From Blasia pusilla (taxonomy: Eukaryota; Marchantiophyta; Marchantiopsida; Blasiales): a stretch of 64,000 nucleotides of DNA. This document shows positions 41,660-55,250 of the stretch, piece after piece. Numbering within the stretch: the stretch's first letter is position 1; every line of letters begins with the position of its first letter. The stretch is from positions 42,470,001 to 42,534,000 of the forward strand of contig CM114274.1 of the NCBI GenBank assembly GCA_050084515.1, read 5' to 3'. The notes under the pieces are model-generated. The model was not told the origin of the DNA. It saw only the letters and a program-made list of their open reading frames with translations, and did no database searches. The position numbers and the translations under genes were made by a program.

Positions 41660-44440
41660 GTGCTCCAAATTCCATATTGTATTCTCCTTAGCATTCAGAT
41701 AATAGAGGATCTACCATCCATTCAACTAGTAGAAACATCTAATTGGACGATTGCATTGACCAATCACAAACATCAAGAGTTTGATAGGATGGCAATAGTG
41801 CCACATAATAGCCCGATCACATCTTGTTCTTCAAATGTAGCTAGGAGATAAATCGGAAAGAGTTCTCGTAGCATACAAGATTTGTAGTTAAACACTATAT
41901 TTTTTTAGAGAATTAATTACCTCATTTTTTTGTAAATATAATTTTCTGTTGTTTGCATTGTATTTAACAATGAAAGATGGAGGAACACTATTTTTTGATT
42001 ATTATTTCCTTGGAGAATGAGAGTGTTTGTATCTCTCATTTCTTTTCGAACTTCATAGGAATGGATAATGTAATATTATTTTTCCACTATAGAAAATAAT
42101 TTAAAATTATTCAGGTTTCTTTGAATTATCATAAAATTTGAATGATTAAGGTTTTCTTTTAACTATCTTTGTAAGAATCAAACGTAATAGTTTGAGGGTA
42201 TCATTGTGCGAGGTATCGCCATGAAGAAATGAGTCCTCCATAAGTATTATAGATTTATAATTATCAATTTTATTTTTATATTAATCTATTTAATTTATGC
42301 GGTAAGTCTCCTTAATTCACCCCAAACTTGCATTAAGGATCTAGGTGAGGATGAAATGGTTTCCGTTATAATCATGGAAAAGTTATTTTGGACTCCTTTG
42401 TATCTTGAGTGATGCACCCTATACTTCTCCCAAGGAGGCTCATTAGATTGACCATGTTGACTTCTCTTAGAAGCCCCATATGGTGGTTGTTATTCTTTAC
42501 CTCTAGCGAGACATGCTTTTAGTTGATTATATCCAAGGTCATCAAGGCCAAACGTCTTACAACGATGTTTAGAGGTAGCGGAATGGTTTCCAATAATATC
42601 ATGGAGAAGCCATTTAAGACACCTTCTATATCTCTTGGCATAAGATGGTCATTTGCATTATTGTGATAGTTAGATAAACCCATTTGTGAAGGGTTTAGGG
42701 TCTTATATTGTTTAGAGCATTACTTTGAAGGAAAAATATTTCCAAATCATGGAGGAAACCATGGTTTCCTCCATGATTATACTATCAAGGGTTTGGAGAA
42801 CCAATCTTTGACTCTTAGATCTAGTCATAATACATTCCATATGACTATCAACCTAGGAAAGAAACTTTACCCAATTTGAAAAAGCTCATAGCTTCCCGAA
42901 GGTAGTTTTTTCCTCTCTCGTATTATTTTTCTCTGAAGGGTGTATGAACATTTCAAAGAAGACATTGTCAAAATCATTCTAGAAAGGTCGAAATTGTGGA
43001 TCATTTTCATTGAAGGAATTTTCAAAACTTTTGCTTCCTTAGTCTTACTCGTCAAGACCCAAACGAAGTGTCTTGCTACTCCATTTTCGTCCCTTGGACT
43101 GTTAAATTGTGCCTTGCACCCTCGTTGCCCTTAATTGCACCTCTTGCACTCTCCATTTCTGCAAGAACCAAAATTGATGAAAAGACCACTAAGACGCTAT
43201 TAAAATCATGCAAGGGTGGGATGTAGAAGGAGTCCACAAGTACCTCTCGATATCATCGGTTGTGCAATCCTCCGTGCCCCTTTGATCCATTATCTCTTTT
43301 GCTCCCACGCCGCATTTCCTCCTTCGCTCTAAAATCAGGGCCACAAACCTCCAACATTGTGAAGACCCTTCCCTTGGCTCTCTATCCTAGGTTGTTTAAC
43401 CGCTTAAACCCTACTTTCCTTCTTTTACAATAGCCACTTGAGCCCTTCGTATTTAAAGGAATCAAAGACAACACCGCCCAAAACATGACATGGCTTTACT
43501 CTACATATATACCTTTCATTTTTAAAGTAAGGAATTAGAAAAAAAAAACACCACGCAGAGTGAGATGTGGCTTTGCACTCTATTCACGTTGCAAGCTACG
43601 CAATGGTTTCCTATGCTTGACAAAATGGTTTTAGTGATGTAGAAGAGTAAAGGAGACAACAAAAAGTTGCATGCATACACAACATGCCAAAGAACATCTT
43701 CAAGAACCTAATTTTTATTGATTAAAAACAAGGCTACATTAGATTTAGGGTTGATAATTCGATTCTCTTCACTATTCGTGAATGAAGGAAACTTATACTA
43801 TCATAATCGCATCCTAATGGTGGACATTGTTAAACAACTTCATCAAAACACTAGTTTTGTATGGACATGGAGCCATTGGATTGGCCCCACAATCAGCCAA
43901 TGGAAATCCACATGTCTCAAATTACAATTTATATATGCTAGCAAAGAGTTGAGAGACATCAAGCATTGAAATGCTAAGTGTCATTTTTTAATGCAATTAT
44001 ATCTCGGATGCTTTATTTCTAAGGACATGCAAGCCCTAATCCATAAATAGTAAAAATGGTTGTGGCACATAGGATTTTGAATCATGTGGATTGGTTTTTT
44101 ATATCCGATTTATATTCATGACTCAAAAGGCACCTCAACTTAAAAGTGAACAAAAAATACATTATGATAATACAAGAAAATTCATTATTCTTTTCCAGAT
44201 TCTAAAAACTTCTGCAAATACTTTACTTGCATCATCATATATTGATGGTAAGGCATGTAATAAGATAAAGTCCAAACACTCACATGTCCACTCCATATAA
44301 TACCAAGGAGTTGGTAGCCATTGATTGAGCATGTTTGGCCTCCCTATCAAGTTGGGCTTCTAGGTCAGACTTTCTCTTTCTAGACTTTGCTTTGGGAAAA
44401 GGTGATGAATGAATCTCATGAATTCTCACATGCACTATGG
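41660..44440. other. AT-rich intergenic DNA, no recognised gene
   Basis: No open frame above about 85 codons and none with domains. It contains one perfect palindrome (listed separately). Confidence 0.5.
42745..42778. repeat. Perfect 34-bp palindrome
   Basis: aatcatggaggaaacc, then at, then its exact reverse complement, with no loop. Function unknown. Confidence 0.85.
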
Positions 44441-44441
44441 A

Positions 44442-47400
44442 TCAAATTGATCTCCTTCTCCATCTTGACCCTCGTTCAAAATTCGATTTAACTCGATTAA
44501 TAGAGTTAAATAACCCATCCTCATGAGCGTTAAATGAATTTCCTAGATATGGAATCATTCCATTTTCAATCGCATCTCTTGCTGTCTCGACATTTTTGCT
44601 CATCTCCATGAGGGCTTTTGCAGCAAAAGTCAAGAGTCTCGGATCATTCATACATGCCTGTCGTATATTTGCAAATAAGTTCTCCATTTCCTCCATGGAG
44701 TCAGCTACAATCTCTTGAGGCCCCAATTGCAAGTCAACTTCAAGTGGAATGCTTTCTGAAATCCATGAACAAAGATAGAAGATTGTCAATTGATGAAACA
44801 ACAACATCTGATATTGAACTTAATTCTCAAATCCTACATGCCAAATAATCCATAACTATACATGGCATTCCATGCTCTAGTTTCTTTACCTCGATCTTCA
44901 TTCCTGATATTGGTGACAACTTTGCTAGAATCATTTCCATCTTGCTCATTGAATTGTTGCCTTTGAACTTGAGATGAGCAATCTCGTTTTGTACACCAAA
45001 ACTTGTTCCCAAAATCTTCACTAGATCTACTTCATTGGAACTTTCTTTCATTAAGGCAGCAATCTGCATGACAATACAATACATAAAAACCAAGTAAGAA
45101 GCAAACAAGAATTTATCGTTTTACATATTTTCGGAAATGCAACTTTTGTGGCCATTTGTTTCAAATATATGATATTGTTGAAAAAAAATGAAAGAGGTCC
45201 TTACCATATGCTTGCATATGTTTCCCTTCATGGACCAAGGACATTCACAATAACCCCATTCTGTATCATAATTGTAAACTTGATACCATTTGTTCTCCAA
45301 AGTCTGGCTCCGAACTCTTGCCATACTCACTTCCCCTTGAGTGCACATGATTTCTACGTCTCTTGCAGAAATTGTCTTCCCTGTCGAGACAGCATTATTT
45401 GCATATTTCTCAAGTGTCGCATTGATTACCAATTCCTTTCTTTTCAAGGATTGTAGGTGAAAATACCATGCCTCAACATCACATGCAAGTTTCCAAAGTA
45501 GATAGTCCCCTCTTGTACGAGATAAAATCTTGTTATCGTCGTTTATGATAGCCTTCATGCTTCCATGATAGTTTTCAATGGCTGCATTCGTCTCTTGGTT
45601 TGCATGAGGGTAGTCCCATGCTGCTTTTATCCACTTAGCTGAAATTGCAATAACGAAAGATTAGCTCCAAGTCCAAAAAAGTATTTCAATATACATTTGT
45701 CACATAACTAACCACAAAATGAAAAAAGAAGGATACTCACCAATGTTTGGTTCCCAATATGTTTGTATGTACTTATTGAAGTCATTCTCTTTTGGAAAAT
45801 CTTCATAGAATTTTTGCAAATCTTTCTTAGCACCATCCAAGATGACTTGATGTATGTATGTTCCACGATGATTTACATACATAATTTCTCCCAACCTTCG
45901 TAACATTTTAGCTCTCATGGCGGGACAATGCACCTTCTTCTTCAAATGCTTTAACCAATCATGTCGCACAAGCCACAGACATAAGATCACATTTGCTGTC
46001 GGAAACGTTGCTCTGGTAGAATGGTTTCATTTAACACACTACATTAGATATGAATGGAATGGTCTCCATTTATGCATTGTAATAAATACTATGATCTACA
46101 CCATGCAAAAACCTATTCTTGAACTCAAAAATCCCTTGACCATTGCCGAGAGGGTATGTAAAGACAATTTCAAACCATACAACTTTCAGTTCAATCATGA
46201 TTTCTATTCAACACACTAAATTAGATATTGTTGGAATGCTTTCCATTTATGCATTGTAATATTATGACCTACAACATGCCAAAAGTTGCTCTTGAACTCA
46301 AAAATCCCCCCGCCGCCGCTCAAAGAGTACGTGAAGATAATTTCTCACCTTATTGCATTATGTTCAACAATTGCATCATCCACAATGATTGCCCTTGGCT
46401 CCCAACTCGGTTGTATCCTTCTACACTTCTCATAAAGAACTTTCAACCACCTTCCCAAGTACATCTCTTTTGCATTGGATGTTAGAATCCAAGCAGCAGG
46501 TATTCCAGAGTGGTGATCATCGAACACAAGCAAGGTGTAGAGTGGAAACTTCAAAAAACCGAACGATTCAAATGTCAAAACCCTGTATGCAAAAAGTCTG
46601 CACAAAATTCTATAATCAAAATGAGAAACTATACCATCAAAAGTATACATTACATAGCATAAACAATAGGAAATGAAGTTGATTTTACCTTACTGCGTTT
46701 TGTTCCGAAGGTGCTATCCATGCTCAAAGCGCTTGCATGACCATACTTTACCAACGCATGAAATTGCCATTCACTTTGGAATCCCAAAATGAGTGGATGA
46801 TTATCATCTATGTAAGGCTCATACATGAAAACTTTCTCATGAAAATAAGTCGCAAAAAGATGCAAAGATTGATTATCATTGGTTGCATACTGGAGTTTCT
46901 CTTTTTTGAACTTTTTTTTTATATTTCTTATATCATACATTTGCATGAAATCATCTCGAGTCAAATTCTCCTCAAAGTTAGGATCCATCAGCGAACGCAT
47001 CTTCAAACTCTTAGAATGCTCCGCTTGGATCTGATTGGGTTTCATCCCCAAACAAAGCTTTCCCATCACGTAACTCTTTAGATCATCCGAAATCCGAGGA
47101 GCAAACATCCTTGGTGTATCTAAAGAATCTTGATCATCTTTTCCATGACATGGTTTGTTAGCTTTATCCACATGAGCCCTATTTTTGTAAGTAATTTTTG
47201 CCACATGTGAAGGAGTGATAATTTCAAGAACAGAAAAACGACATTGACACCCTCGTTTACAACTATCACCCCGCTTTATAATTTGTCCGCGAGGTCTACT
47301 GCCCTTTCCACTCTTGGGGATTGCAGACCTGTAAAAAAAGATCACAAAATGATATTACATGACGCTCGAAAGAATTCTTGAAAGCATACCTTCTTGATTT

Positions 47401-47837
47401 CACAGCAAAGCCTCAACAATGCTTGATCAAATATTCATCTATAGTCTCACACATATCTTGTAATTGCTTGGAAACAAGGAGAATATATACCTATGAACCA
47501 CTTCTTGTTGCAAATGTCGTAAATCATTGGGGCCATACGCACAATAATATAATGTGTACAATGGACCCTTCCCATCCACCAAACCCAACGAACCCTTACC
47601 AGATCTTGATGTTCCTTTCCAAAATTTTGTGGGATTTCTTCCATCCCCATCACCCTCACCATCAATAAAGTCTTGTATCCTTTCCCAAGGAATGTGTGCC
47701 ACATGATCATCATCCCATTGAAGGTCTTTTGCTGTAATACGTCCACACGGAATATCTACTTGAATCACAACTTTCTTCATAGAGAGTATTCGTTGTGCAA
47801 GAGAGCCAACCTGTAAAGGTTCTCCCTTTACCTCCAT
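44442..47837 (-). CDS. MULE transposase-like protein with SWIM zinc finger (7 exons predicted)
   Basis: Exons joined by GT-AG introns, read on the minus strand: 47837-47491, 47328-46689, 46548-46349, 46012-45741, 45638-45205 and 45063-44890, plus a last exon ending at 44442. Phases agree across the first five introns and no stop interrupts them. Exon 2 has a WRKY/FAR1-like Cys-rich region (CKRGCQCRF) and the MULE core start MDSTFGT. Exon 3 has FPLYTLLVFDDHHSG and the second acidic motif IIVDDAIVEHNAIR. Exon 4 has ILCLWLVRHDWLK. Exon 5 has YPHANQETNAAIENYHG and the SWIM finger CECP ... GNICKH. The last exon (LFANIRQACMNDPRLL) is helical, but its phase does not match my exon 6 donor, so that join is unresolved or broken. 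An upstream in-frame TAA supports the start. Such proteins move Mutator-like elements or are domesticated transcription regulators (FAR1/MUG-like); no terminal inverted repeats were found. Confidence 0.82.
46021..46370 (-). repeat. Tandem duplication spanning intron 3 and the exon 3 end of the MULE gene
   Basis: Two units of about 170 bp (46021-46190 and 46202-46370) share tccatttatgcattgtaata, cttgaactcaaaaatccc and a agag.gtaygt.aagayaatttc stretch. Only the right unit carries the functional donor site; the left one is a decayed copy inside the intron, so the intron grew to 336 bp. Confidence 0.65.
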
Positions 47838-50800
47838 GACAAGAGTGAATTTTTAATCAGCAATGAAGCAGCGTAGTTGATGCTTCTTTCCTGCATGAAA
47901 TGTAGACATCATCTGTATTAGTTTTCGAAAATGCCTCACAAGATGTCATCCATGAATGCATATGCAGCATGTAGAGTCTATTATACAAAATCAATCTTCA
48001 TGTATATTGCATGATACACGATGGGGAGTGAATTTATAGTGTGCATACAATGAGCACCTGCAGGCAATGATTTTTTCAGGCAACAGAATGGTTCTAAAAT
48101 AGGTGGAATGATTTCTACACAAAAAATTTCAAGCTTCTTGAAGGAGCTTCTTTCAAACTTCTGTCATTGAATTAGGTCCAAAGCCAAAAGGCATTCCGAA
48201 AGTGTACATTATTCTTGGTTTCCCAAAGCTGAAAAATTGAGCAACAAAAGCCCCACACTCTCAATTTGTAAAGATATCCTACCCCTAAAACGTCTCCTGC
48301 AAGTAACTACTACAAGGAGCAGAGGCACAAAACATACTTCACTTTTTCCCTTTAATCTTCTTCTACGAATTTCTGCAAAATCTCTCATTCAAAAGTTGTT
48401 CGTCAGATCAATTTTGGGCAGGCAGTTCTCTCCATATGAAAAAATCAACTCATTTTGGTACTGTTGTATAGAATTGTGTGCACATTTTTCCACATCCATG
48501 CAAAGAGAAAGGGACTTCGACATAGTGGTTTTATGATTGAGTTGAAAAATGGATATCAGTTCTCCATGTCATAGGCTACGGAGAGTGCCAGCTTATGTTT
48601 CATACGCTATGTGGAATTCAATGCATTCAAATATCCAAACATTCCAAATATCTATGTGATGGTCTTAGGTGGGCTCAAGTCATTGTCTACCCATGATGAG
48701 TTAAGTTTCCTATTGGCACATGTTCCTTTGGTAAATACTACTATAGGTGATGGATTGGGCACATCAAGGATGTGGGTTGATTTTTGAATCGGGTAAACCA
48801 ATCTATGATGAGGACGCTCCAAATGCAATCTGTGACATCGACGCTACTCATGAGCACATCTTCTCACAACCAAATTCTCCAGGGAACATGGCTTGTAAGT
48901 AAACACCATAACTTAACATTCGTTCAAGAATACACTGTTGGTGGAAAATGGGAGGAGTGATCAAGGGGTCGGAGGAATGGTTTCTTCGGGGCCGGAAGGG
49001 GTTTGACAAATCTATTCATCCAAATTATCTCACAACATAGTATGCACAATACTATTCACGCACTCTATAGGACTCGCAATATGCCGAATGAAATACTATT
49101 GGCACATTGTTGGCATCCACCCCCTCCCCCTCGACCATATTATTCAGAATCCACTTTACAATGAAGTTACAGTGAAAGATTGCAAAAGATGGGAGCACCC
49201 CAAAGATGGAGCCAAAGATAGAGAAGATATAAAGTAAATCTGGAGTTGGGTGGGGCCACCATCAAGAGTAACTTACCCACGTAAAAGTATGAGAATAACC
49301 ACGTCCTCCGCAGATTTGGCAATGGCGATCCTCCCACTTAGGCTCTCCTTCAACTTCACCCACTTTGACACTCACTTTCGTTGATGCAGGTAGAGAATCC
49401 TGTGAGTTAGGCAGCACCTCTTCATGTTCAGCAACAACTTCAGCCTCATGCGCCTCCAGCCCTCAACACTATCATGCACCTCCTGCAAGTCTGAATATGA
49501 CATGGCCGCCAGTTACATGCCAAGTTAGGTTGCTGATCACGGATCACAGAACTTGATGCATGTAAACTCAATTTGATTACCACTTGCATTTCAGGAGAGA
49601 AGGAACCTAGTAACTCCTCACATACCTTTCGCATCATAGCAAAGTTGTAGAAATCATGTTTTCAATGGGTCTGAGCCTAGCCCACCCCGTTTGAAATCGT
49701 ATCTGCATCATCGGAGGCAGCATTTTGGGACAGTTGTATGTCAGCCTGTAACATGAGACCGTGCAGAACTGGGATTACTAGGAAGGCACTAAAAGTTATC
49801 CTTGATAATCCACTATCCAGGTGCCCAAGCTGAAGACTTTTACTCTGTATAGTTTACTCACCAAAAATTGAACTGAAAGGCCGCTCTCTGTCAGTCCAAA
49901 GACGTTCAAAGGATAGCCCTGGCCATCTACAGAAATTCACACATCACGAATCACCAAAAAGAAATCAAACTGAGTGGCCTCTCACCATCCCTTGAAACCC
50001 TTCGCGTTTAGGCAGGTCTTCCAACCTGTCAAGTAATTTTAAGCAGCAATAACTCCTTACCAGTAATCAAAATCATAGGTAACTTTCATTCCCAGCATCT
50101 TGGGAAGAATGAGTAGTTTACTCCAGTAAGCGTATCATGTCCGTTCAGCATTTATCAAAGATATTCAGTTGGGACGGAGAAGACTCGTAACAGCATCCAG
50201 GTGCTGGACATGCTATGATACTAACACTTGATGTCGAAGTATTCAACGTCCAGACTCTTCCAATGTCCCAGGATTCTCAAATCTTGGACCACTAGTTGAT
50301 AGAAAGTAGAAAGCTTGAGTACGAAGAATCCAGACAGTAAGGAGATGGCTTTATTGGGTGTCCCAATAGCTCAAATTACCAGATAACAGTACAAATCTTT
50401 TCGTAGAAACGGCATATCAGTCAATTGGTTTCAGTAAGTTGATGAGTATTAATGACTTGACCTTCTGTGGCTCCAAAGCTGATCTAGCAAATGAAGAGTT
50501 CTTTGCAAATGAGAGGCGCAAAGCCTAGAAACTCTGAGATTCCCACATCCCTTGCATCACCTTGCATCGTGTAAAGCCCCCAGCCTCAAAACAGGAAGTT
50601 TTCCTGATGATTTTCGGAAGCTCGAAGCCCACATTCCATACACAATCACACAAATACAGGTTTCAATACAGGTGACACGGAAAATGTTCAACTGAGGCAA
50701 CACGTGCCAGGATAGCTCGACAACTCTTTGTTCATAGGTTTTTCTCCCCACTAAGAGTACGTATAAGCTAAAGTAAATATTTGCACATGGTCCCAAATTT

Positions 50801-50975
50801 ATACAAAACCACCCGGAAGTTACCCACACTCAACTAAGAGACACATGCATGATATGAAATGCATCACTCGCTCATTTCTGTGCATAAGCTCTGAATTGTG
50901 GAGTCGACGGAAATGAAAGTTTGGTTCCAGATTAGAAGTTATTAGTAATACTACAAATAAGGCGTGTGGCTGAGT
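47838..50975. other. Region without a recognised gene
   Basis: It is probably the upstream region of the MULE gene and the 3' flank of the candidate gene at 51-52 kb. Open frames (48237-48536, 50557-50829) lack recognisable domains. No repeats shared with other parts were seen. Confidence 0.45.
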
Positions 50976-51227
50976 TCATGTGACCTGGTTCTGAGCCCAA
51001 GCACTAGCACCAGTGGAGACACCTGGACGAATTCGCAGTGCAAAGAAAAGTAGGAAGAAAACTGAGATGTCCAGTTTCTTCGTCTTTTCACCTTCAGAAT
51101 TGACATTTCTCAAAGATGAAACAACGGAAGATACGTGATCACCACTCAAGCGTATGACTGGGCCAAAATCTGGTGACAATTTGCACAGTTCTTTAGGACA
51201 ACTCGGACAAAACCCCGGGGGAGGAGA
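50976..51227 (-). CDS. Candidate last exon of an unrecognised membrane protein
   Basis: Minus-strand frame after an acceptor tttacttag (intron end at 51228). It reads FCPSCPKELCKL, FGPVIRLSGDHVSS and a hydrophobic segment ISVFFLLFFAL near the end, possibly a C-terminal membrane anchor. The frame fits in phase with a donor at 51581 of the next upstream exon. I recognise no family. Confidence 0.4.
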   Translation of the reverse strand, partial: SPPPGFCPSCPKELCKLSPDFGPVIRLSGDHVSSVVSSLRNVNSEGEKTKKLDISVFFLLFFALRIRPGVSTGASAWAQNQVT

Positions 51228-51581
51228 CTAAGTAAATAAATAGAGTTGACTCAGGCGAAAGAAAATATTTGTATGAACTAGAAACCACCAGAACAGGGAG
51301 CATAACAGTGTCTTCACAAAGTGACCAATAAAATAAACAAACAAAAGAAATGGAGTTGACTCAAGCGAAAGAAAATGTCTGTATGAGTAAGAAACCATCA
51401 GATTGAAATCGATCAAAAAGGCAAGCAAGGTACAGTTGTACGATGGCACGAAACCAGCATGAAAGCATAACTCGGTGCTGGAGAAATAGAAGATCACCCA
51501 TTGACTTAACCTAGCAGCTCGAGACTAAGTACGTCCTTCAAGAAAAGCTCCCGTGCTAATCCAAGTAGGTTTTTCTCCTAC

Positions 51582-52018
51582 AGAGCTAGGAGAATGCTCG
51601 AAGGATCGGAAAGGGTACCTCAAAACACCAGAATTTCTTTGTAGCAGTAAGTTGTTGGAGACACCCCGACTAAGGTAAGAAACTGGCGGCCACTCATAAA
51701 TGAACGTCTCGTTGTCGTTGACGGCGGAAAAGTTGAGCAATCCAACGTTCAGACCCGCATCGCTGATTTGACTCTGTACCACCAGTTTGGTAAATTGCCA
51801 TTCCTTTAGGGCTAATCGAGAAAACACCTTCTGCCGCCTAGAATCCCGAGCAGAATCACAAGAACTGAAACCGGCACAAAGAACCAAGTATCCTTCATCC
51901 GCAAGACCCGAGTCAAACATCCGCCATGAGTCCTGATGCTGTATTGGTGCCGAGACTCCAAAGCTGTACCTGAGGCCAATTACGTAACTATTGCGCGGGC
52001 TGACGGGTTTAGGGTCTA
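51582..52018 (-). CDS. Candidate internal exon of the same unrecognised gene, 5' side lost
   Basis: An open minus-strand frame of about 140 codons: YVIGLRYSFGVSAPIQHQ, DEGYLVLCAGFSSCDS, LKEWQFTKLVVQSQISDAG, NETFIYEWPPVSYLSRG. It has balanced amino-acid use and N-glycosylation sites (NFS, NET), suggesting real secreted or membrane coding sequence. It ends near 52018, close to where the AT-rich repeat begins, so upstream exons are missing or far away. Splicing is inferred (donor ctct^gtagg). Confidence 0.45.
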
Positions 52019-52019
52019 G

Positions 52020-52560
52020 GGTCCCACAGTAGTTTTAGTGGATTTGAAACTTTCGGTAAGTAGTCAAATTTGCCTTATTTTAGGTGAAGATTATTTTAAT
52101 TGCATATTTATACTATTAGTAGTGTCATGTGACAAAATAATGAGATCATAAGGTAAATTTTATTTTATGATCTCATTATTTTGTCACATAAAATTGATGG
52201 TTCTTTTTTACTAAATTTTGATATTTTGGGAAAATAAAATAATTTTGAATAGAAGAAGGAAATGATTCTAGTAAATAAAATTAACTAATAATTTAATTAG
52301 TGGGAGGAGGAGAAGGAGGGGGAATAACTATTATTCAAAAAAATTTGGAGGGATGGAATTATTTAGGGGAGTGGATTATTATTTAAATTGTAATTGAGGA
52401 ATGGAGTGATATTACTCACTAAGAAAAGTGGAGGTTATACTCAAATTTTGATTTGAAAAAATATTTCTAGATCATTGAAAACATCATTTTCATGGGTAGG
52501 CACAAGCATGCTATCTAGTTAAACTAGTGTGCGGCCCTTTAAACGAGGAACAAAATTAGG
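52020..52560 (-). repeat. AT-rich dispersed repeat, copy 3 (reverse)
   Basis: The reverse strand aligns with 13205-13380 and 7305-7480 (ccactcccctaaataatt.cat, aataatagttattc.ccctc). It includes a perfect inverted repeat with 25-bp arms (52127-52151 and 52165-52189, 13-bp spacer). Confidence 0.6.
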
Positions 52561-54760
52561 TATCAAACATGTGCCGTGGACACGTAGATAGGTTAGACGG
52601 AGAGAAGAAAAAATGACGAGTGCTTGTAGGGACAATAAGGATTTTAGACTTTTGATAATCATCCAATTTTACCTTTGGTAATTTCAGGCCAAGATTATTC
52701 TACATATATTTTAAATTGGTGAGCGAACCTTTGAGGTGGGGAGTAAATTAATTGTCAAATACATATAGAGGACATGTGGGTAGGTTAGAAAGGGTAAAGA
52801 AGGAAATAAATTTATAATCTAATTTTGGTCAAACGCTAAATATTTTGTCATCTAAATTAGATTTCATAAATAATTACTTTAAAAAAATTTAATAGAGTGT
52901 GTTGTATTTTGAGAGCCCCTATCACATATGAGAAGCTATGGTGAATGGAGAATTACGAGTGGAATCATATGGATAGGTTAGATAAACCAAAAAAAACCCC
53001 ATAAAAAGTGGAGAAGAGGGAGAACAAAAGATAAAAGGAAATTAATATTTTGTCGAAAGAGAAATTGATTAAAAACTCCTTCCTAAGGATTTATTTTCAA
53101 CAACGGGAGAGAGAAGTTGAAAAAGATCAATTTTCAAGTATTGAGGGTTTTATAAAAAAAATGGCTTTTTTTAATGTATGATCGGAAGAGATCATGTTAA
53201 TTTGTGAGTAAATTAAGGTTAAATTTTGAGGGGATAAGGTTAAATTTTGAGTATGATTAGGAACAAGAGAGTTGAACTTTCCAAAAAGGGACGGCTCCTT
53301 AAGGATTTTATTAATTTTATTTTGGTTGTAAGGATGAACAAAAGATAGGAAATAATTTTCAGTAGGGAAGGGAAATAAAAAAGGGAGGGTTTAAAACAAA
53401 GGACTTTTCAATTCTAATTTTGAAGAGTGGAGGGGAAGAGTCAAAAGAGAGTCATATGGATGTTTTAAGAAAGCAAATTTCAAGAGGAGAGGGTAAGAGA
53501 CATAGGGAAGGAGGAATGAAATAACCTTCCTCCAACTCTCATTGCTTCTTCAAGAAGGGAAGGATGGGATAGGGGGAGGGGAGATATATACAAGAACCAC
53601 AAGGACAAAGAAAGATGGATCCTCTCTTGAGTGCTAGAGTGGGTCACTCTAGCTCAATACATGGCACAAACACAAAATACGAGTAGGAGTTTCCAAATTT
53701 TACCAAAGTTTACGTGCCATGATTTTTGGTGTTGTGCAAAGAGAAAGAGTAATCAAAGAATCCCAAATAGATTTAGGGCTTCTAAGAAGGTTATTAAGTG
53801 TAAAAATACTTTCATAACAAGGAGAAGCAAGTCCTAATAGAGTGGTAGAAGTGTCTTATGTTGAGCATCCACATCATCTTCCTAGTCAAAGTATCATTAT
53901 CTCTTTCTTGCCCACCTCAAATTTCCCCATCCCGAATTTTTCTATAGTCATGATCACTCCTCCCAAAACCCATGCCGAATGCAAAATAAAACTCAAATGA
54001 GAATAAATTTGGAAGCTAAGTAGTTTAATTCAAAAGGAATGTAGAAAATTTATTACGCACAAAAAAATTGAGCGAGAGTTTTTTGATTTAATGAGAAAAC
54101 ACATGGATTTTTGAATCAACTTAAAGATAAAATTTTCCTCATAAATCTGAATTTTTTTAATAATATTTATGGCATCCATATAGCATTTATATTATTTAAT
54201 TAATCCTAAATTCTGAAAATAGAGTGAATAGATAAATAGGAGAGCATATTAGAATCTCTTTATTTAAAAAAAAGTAATAAAATTGAGAAAAGCGAATAGA
54301 ACATGACTTTGTCAAACTTACTGACCATCTTTCCTTTTGAAGAAAGCCCAAAATAAACTTTGATTTTTCTTTAATGGCCTTTCATTTTTCCTTTTTTAAT
54401 TCCCATTAATCACAAACCTTTGACAATTCACAATTTTTTCTTGCAATTACACATAACGAGGTTGTATTTTCTTGACATAAAGAGATCCACTTTCTTGTAT
54501 TTTGGAAGCAAAAAACTATCCTTTATGTCCCTCTTTATTTTAAATTGTCACCTTCTCCCACACCTACCTTCTAATATTCTTTCCTTTTGAAAGTCCATTC
54601 CTTCCTTCATTTGGAAAGTCTTCCACCCAATCTTCTCATTTGAGAATTACATTTCTTACCCTCTCTCCTATCTTTACTTGCTACTAAGAAAAATTGTCTC
54701 TTGTTTTCTCCCTCCTTCTTTTCATTGCCATTACTATGTAATTAAGAAAAAATAGTTGGC
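52561..54760. other. AT-rich DNA, no recognised gene
   Basis: Purine-rich on the plus strand in the first part and pyrimidine-rich in the last 400 bp. The small frame at 53631-53837 shows nothing recognisable. Probably old repeat sequence. Confidence 0.45.
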
Positions 54761-54765
54761 ATGAT

Positions 54766-55248
54766 TGTCGCGACCCTCATAACCAAACAACACCAAATAA
54801 GCACCAAGCGGAACATCAGAACTCAAGTGGACTCACGCTGCGATGTTCGCGCTTTGGAGAGGCGTTTGGAAAAGTCTCTTGGAAAAGTCCAAGAGACGAA
54901 ACGCAGAACAGAGTTGTGCATTTATTGCGAGTCTCGGTTAGGGACTCATTGGATGTCCATCGGACAGTTGGAACCGCTAGGCGCGAAACGCCGTTTGAGG
55001 TTTATGAACTGACCAGAAATTTTGTTCCAAGTCTTTCGAGACTTGCCCGTGTTGTAAACCGCGAAACAAGGAAGGTTGAGCTTGATGAGAGACCGAGACG
55101 AGAACTCAGAAAGTTAGCCGCTGATTGATCCAAGACCCGACTAACCAGAGTGTGTGTTTGGATGCAGATCAACATTGAGAGCGTGACCTACTGAACGCAC
55201 GCTTCCGCAACAACAATATTAACGTTTAAGGAGAGTAGGCACACAACA
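54766..55248 (+). repeat. 5' LTR of the chromovirus (internally deleted)
   Basis: 483 bp against 1028 bp for the 3' LTR. The two align from the start to about 54917 and again from cggttagggactcattgg to the end; about 545 bp are absent between, so the loss happened after insertion. Confidence 0.88.
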
Positions 55249-55250
55249 CG

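Noticed and set aside
47439-47746. Alternative frame over MULE exon 1
   Set aside because: It is out of frame with the spliced MULE reading and lacks motifs.
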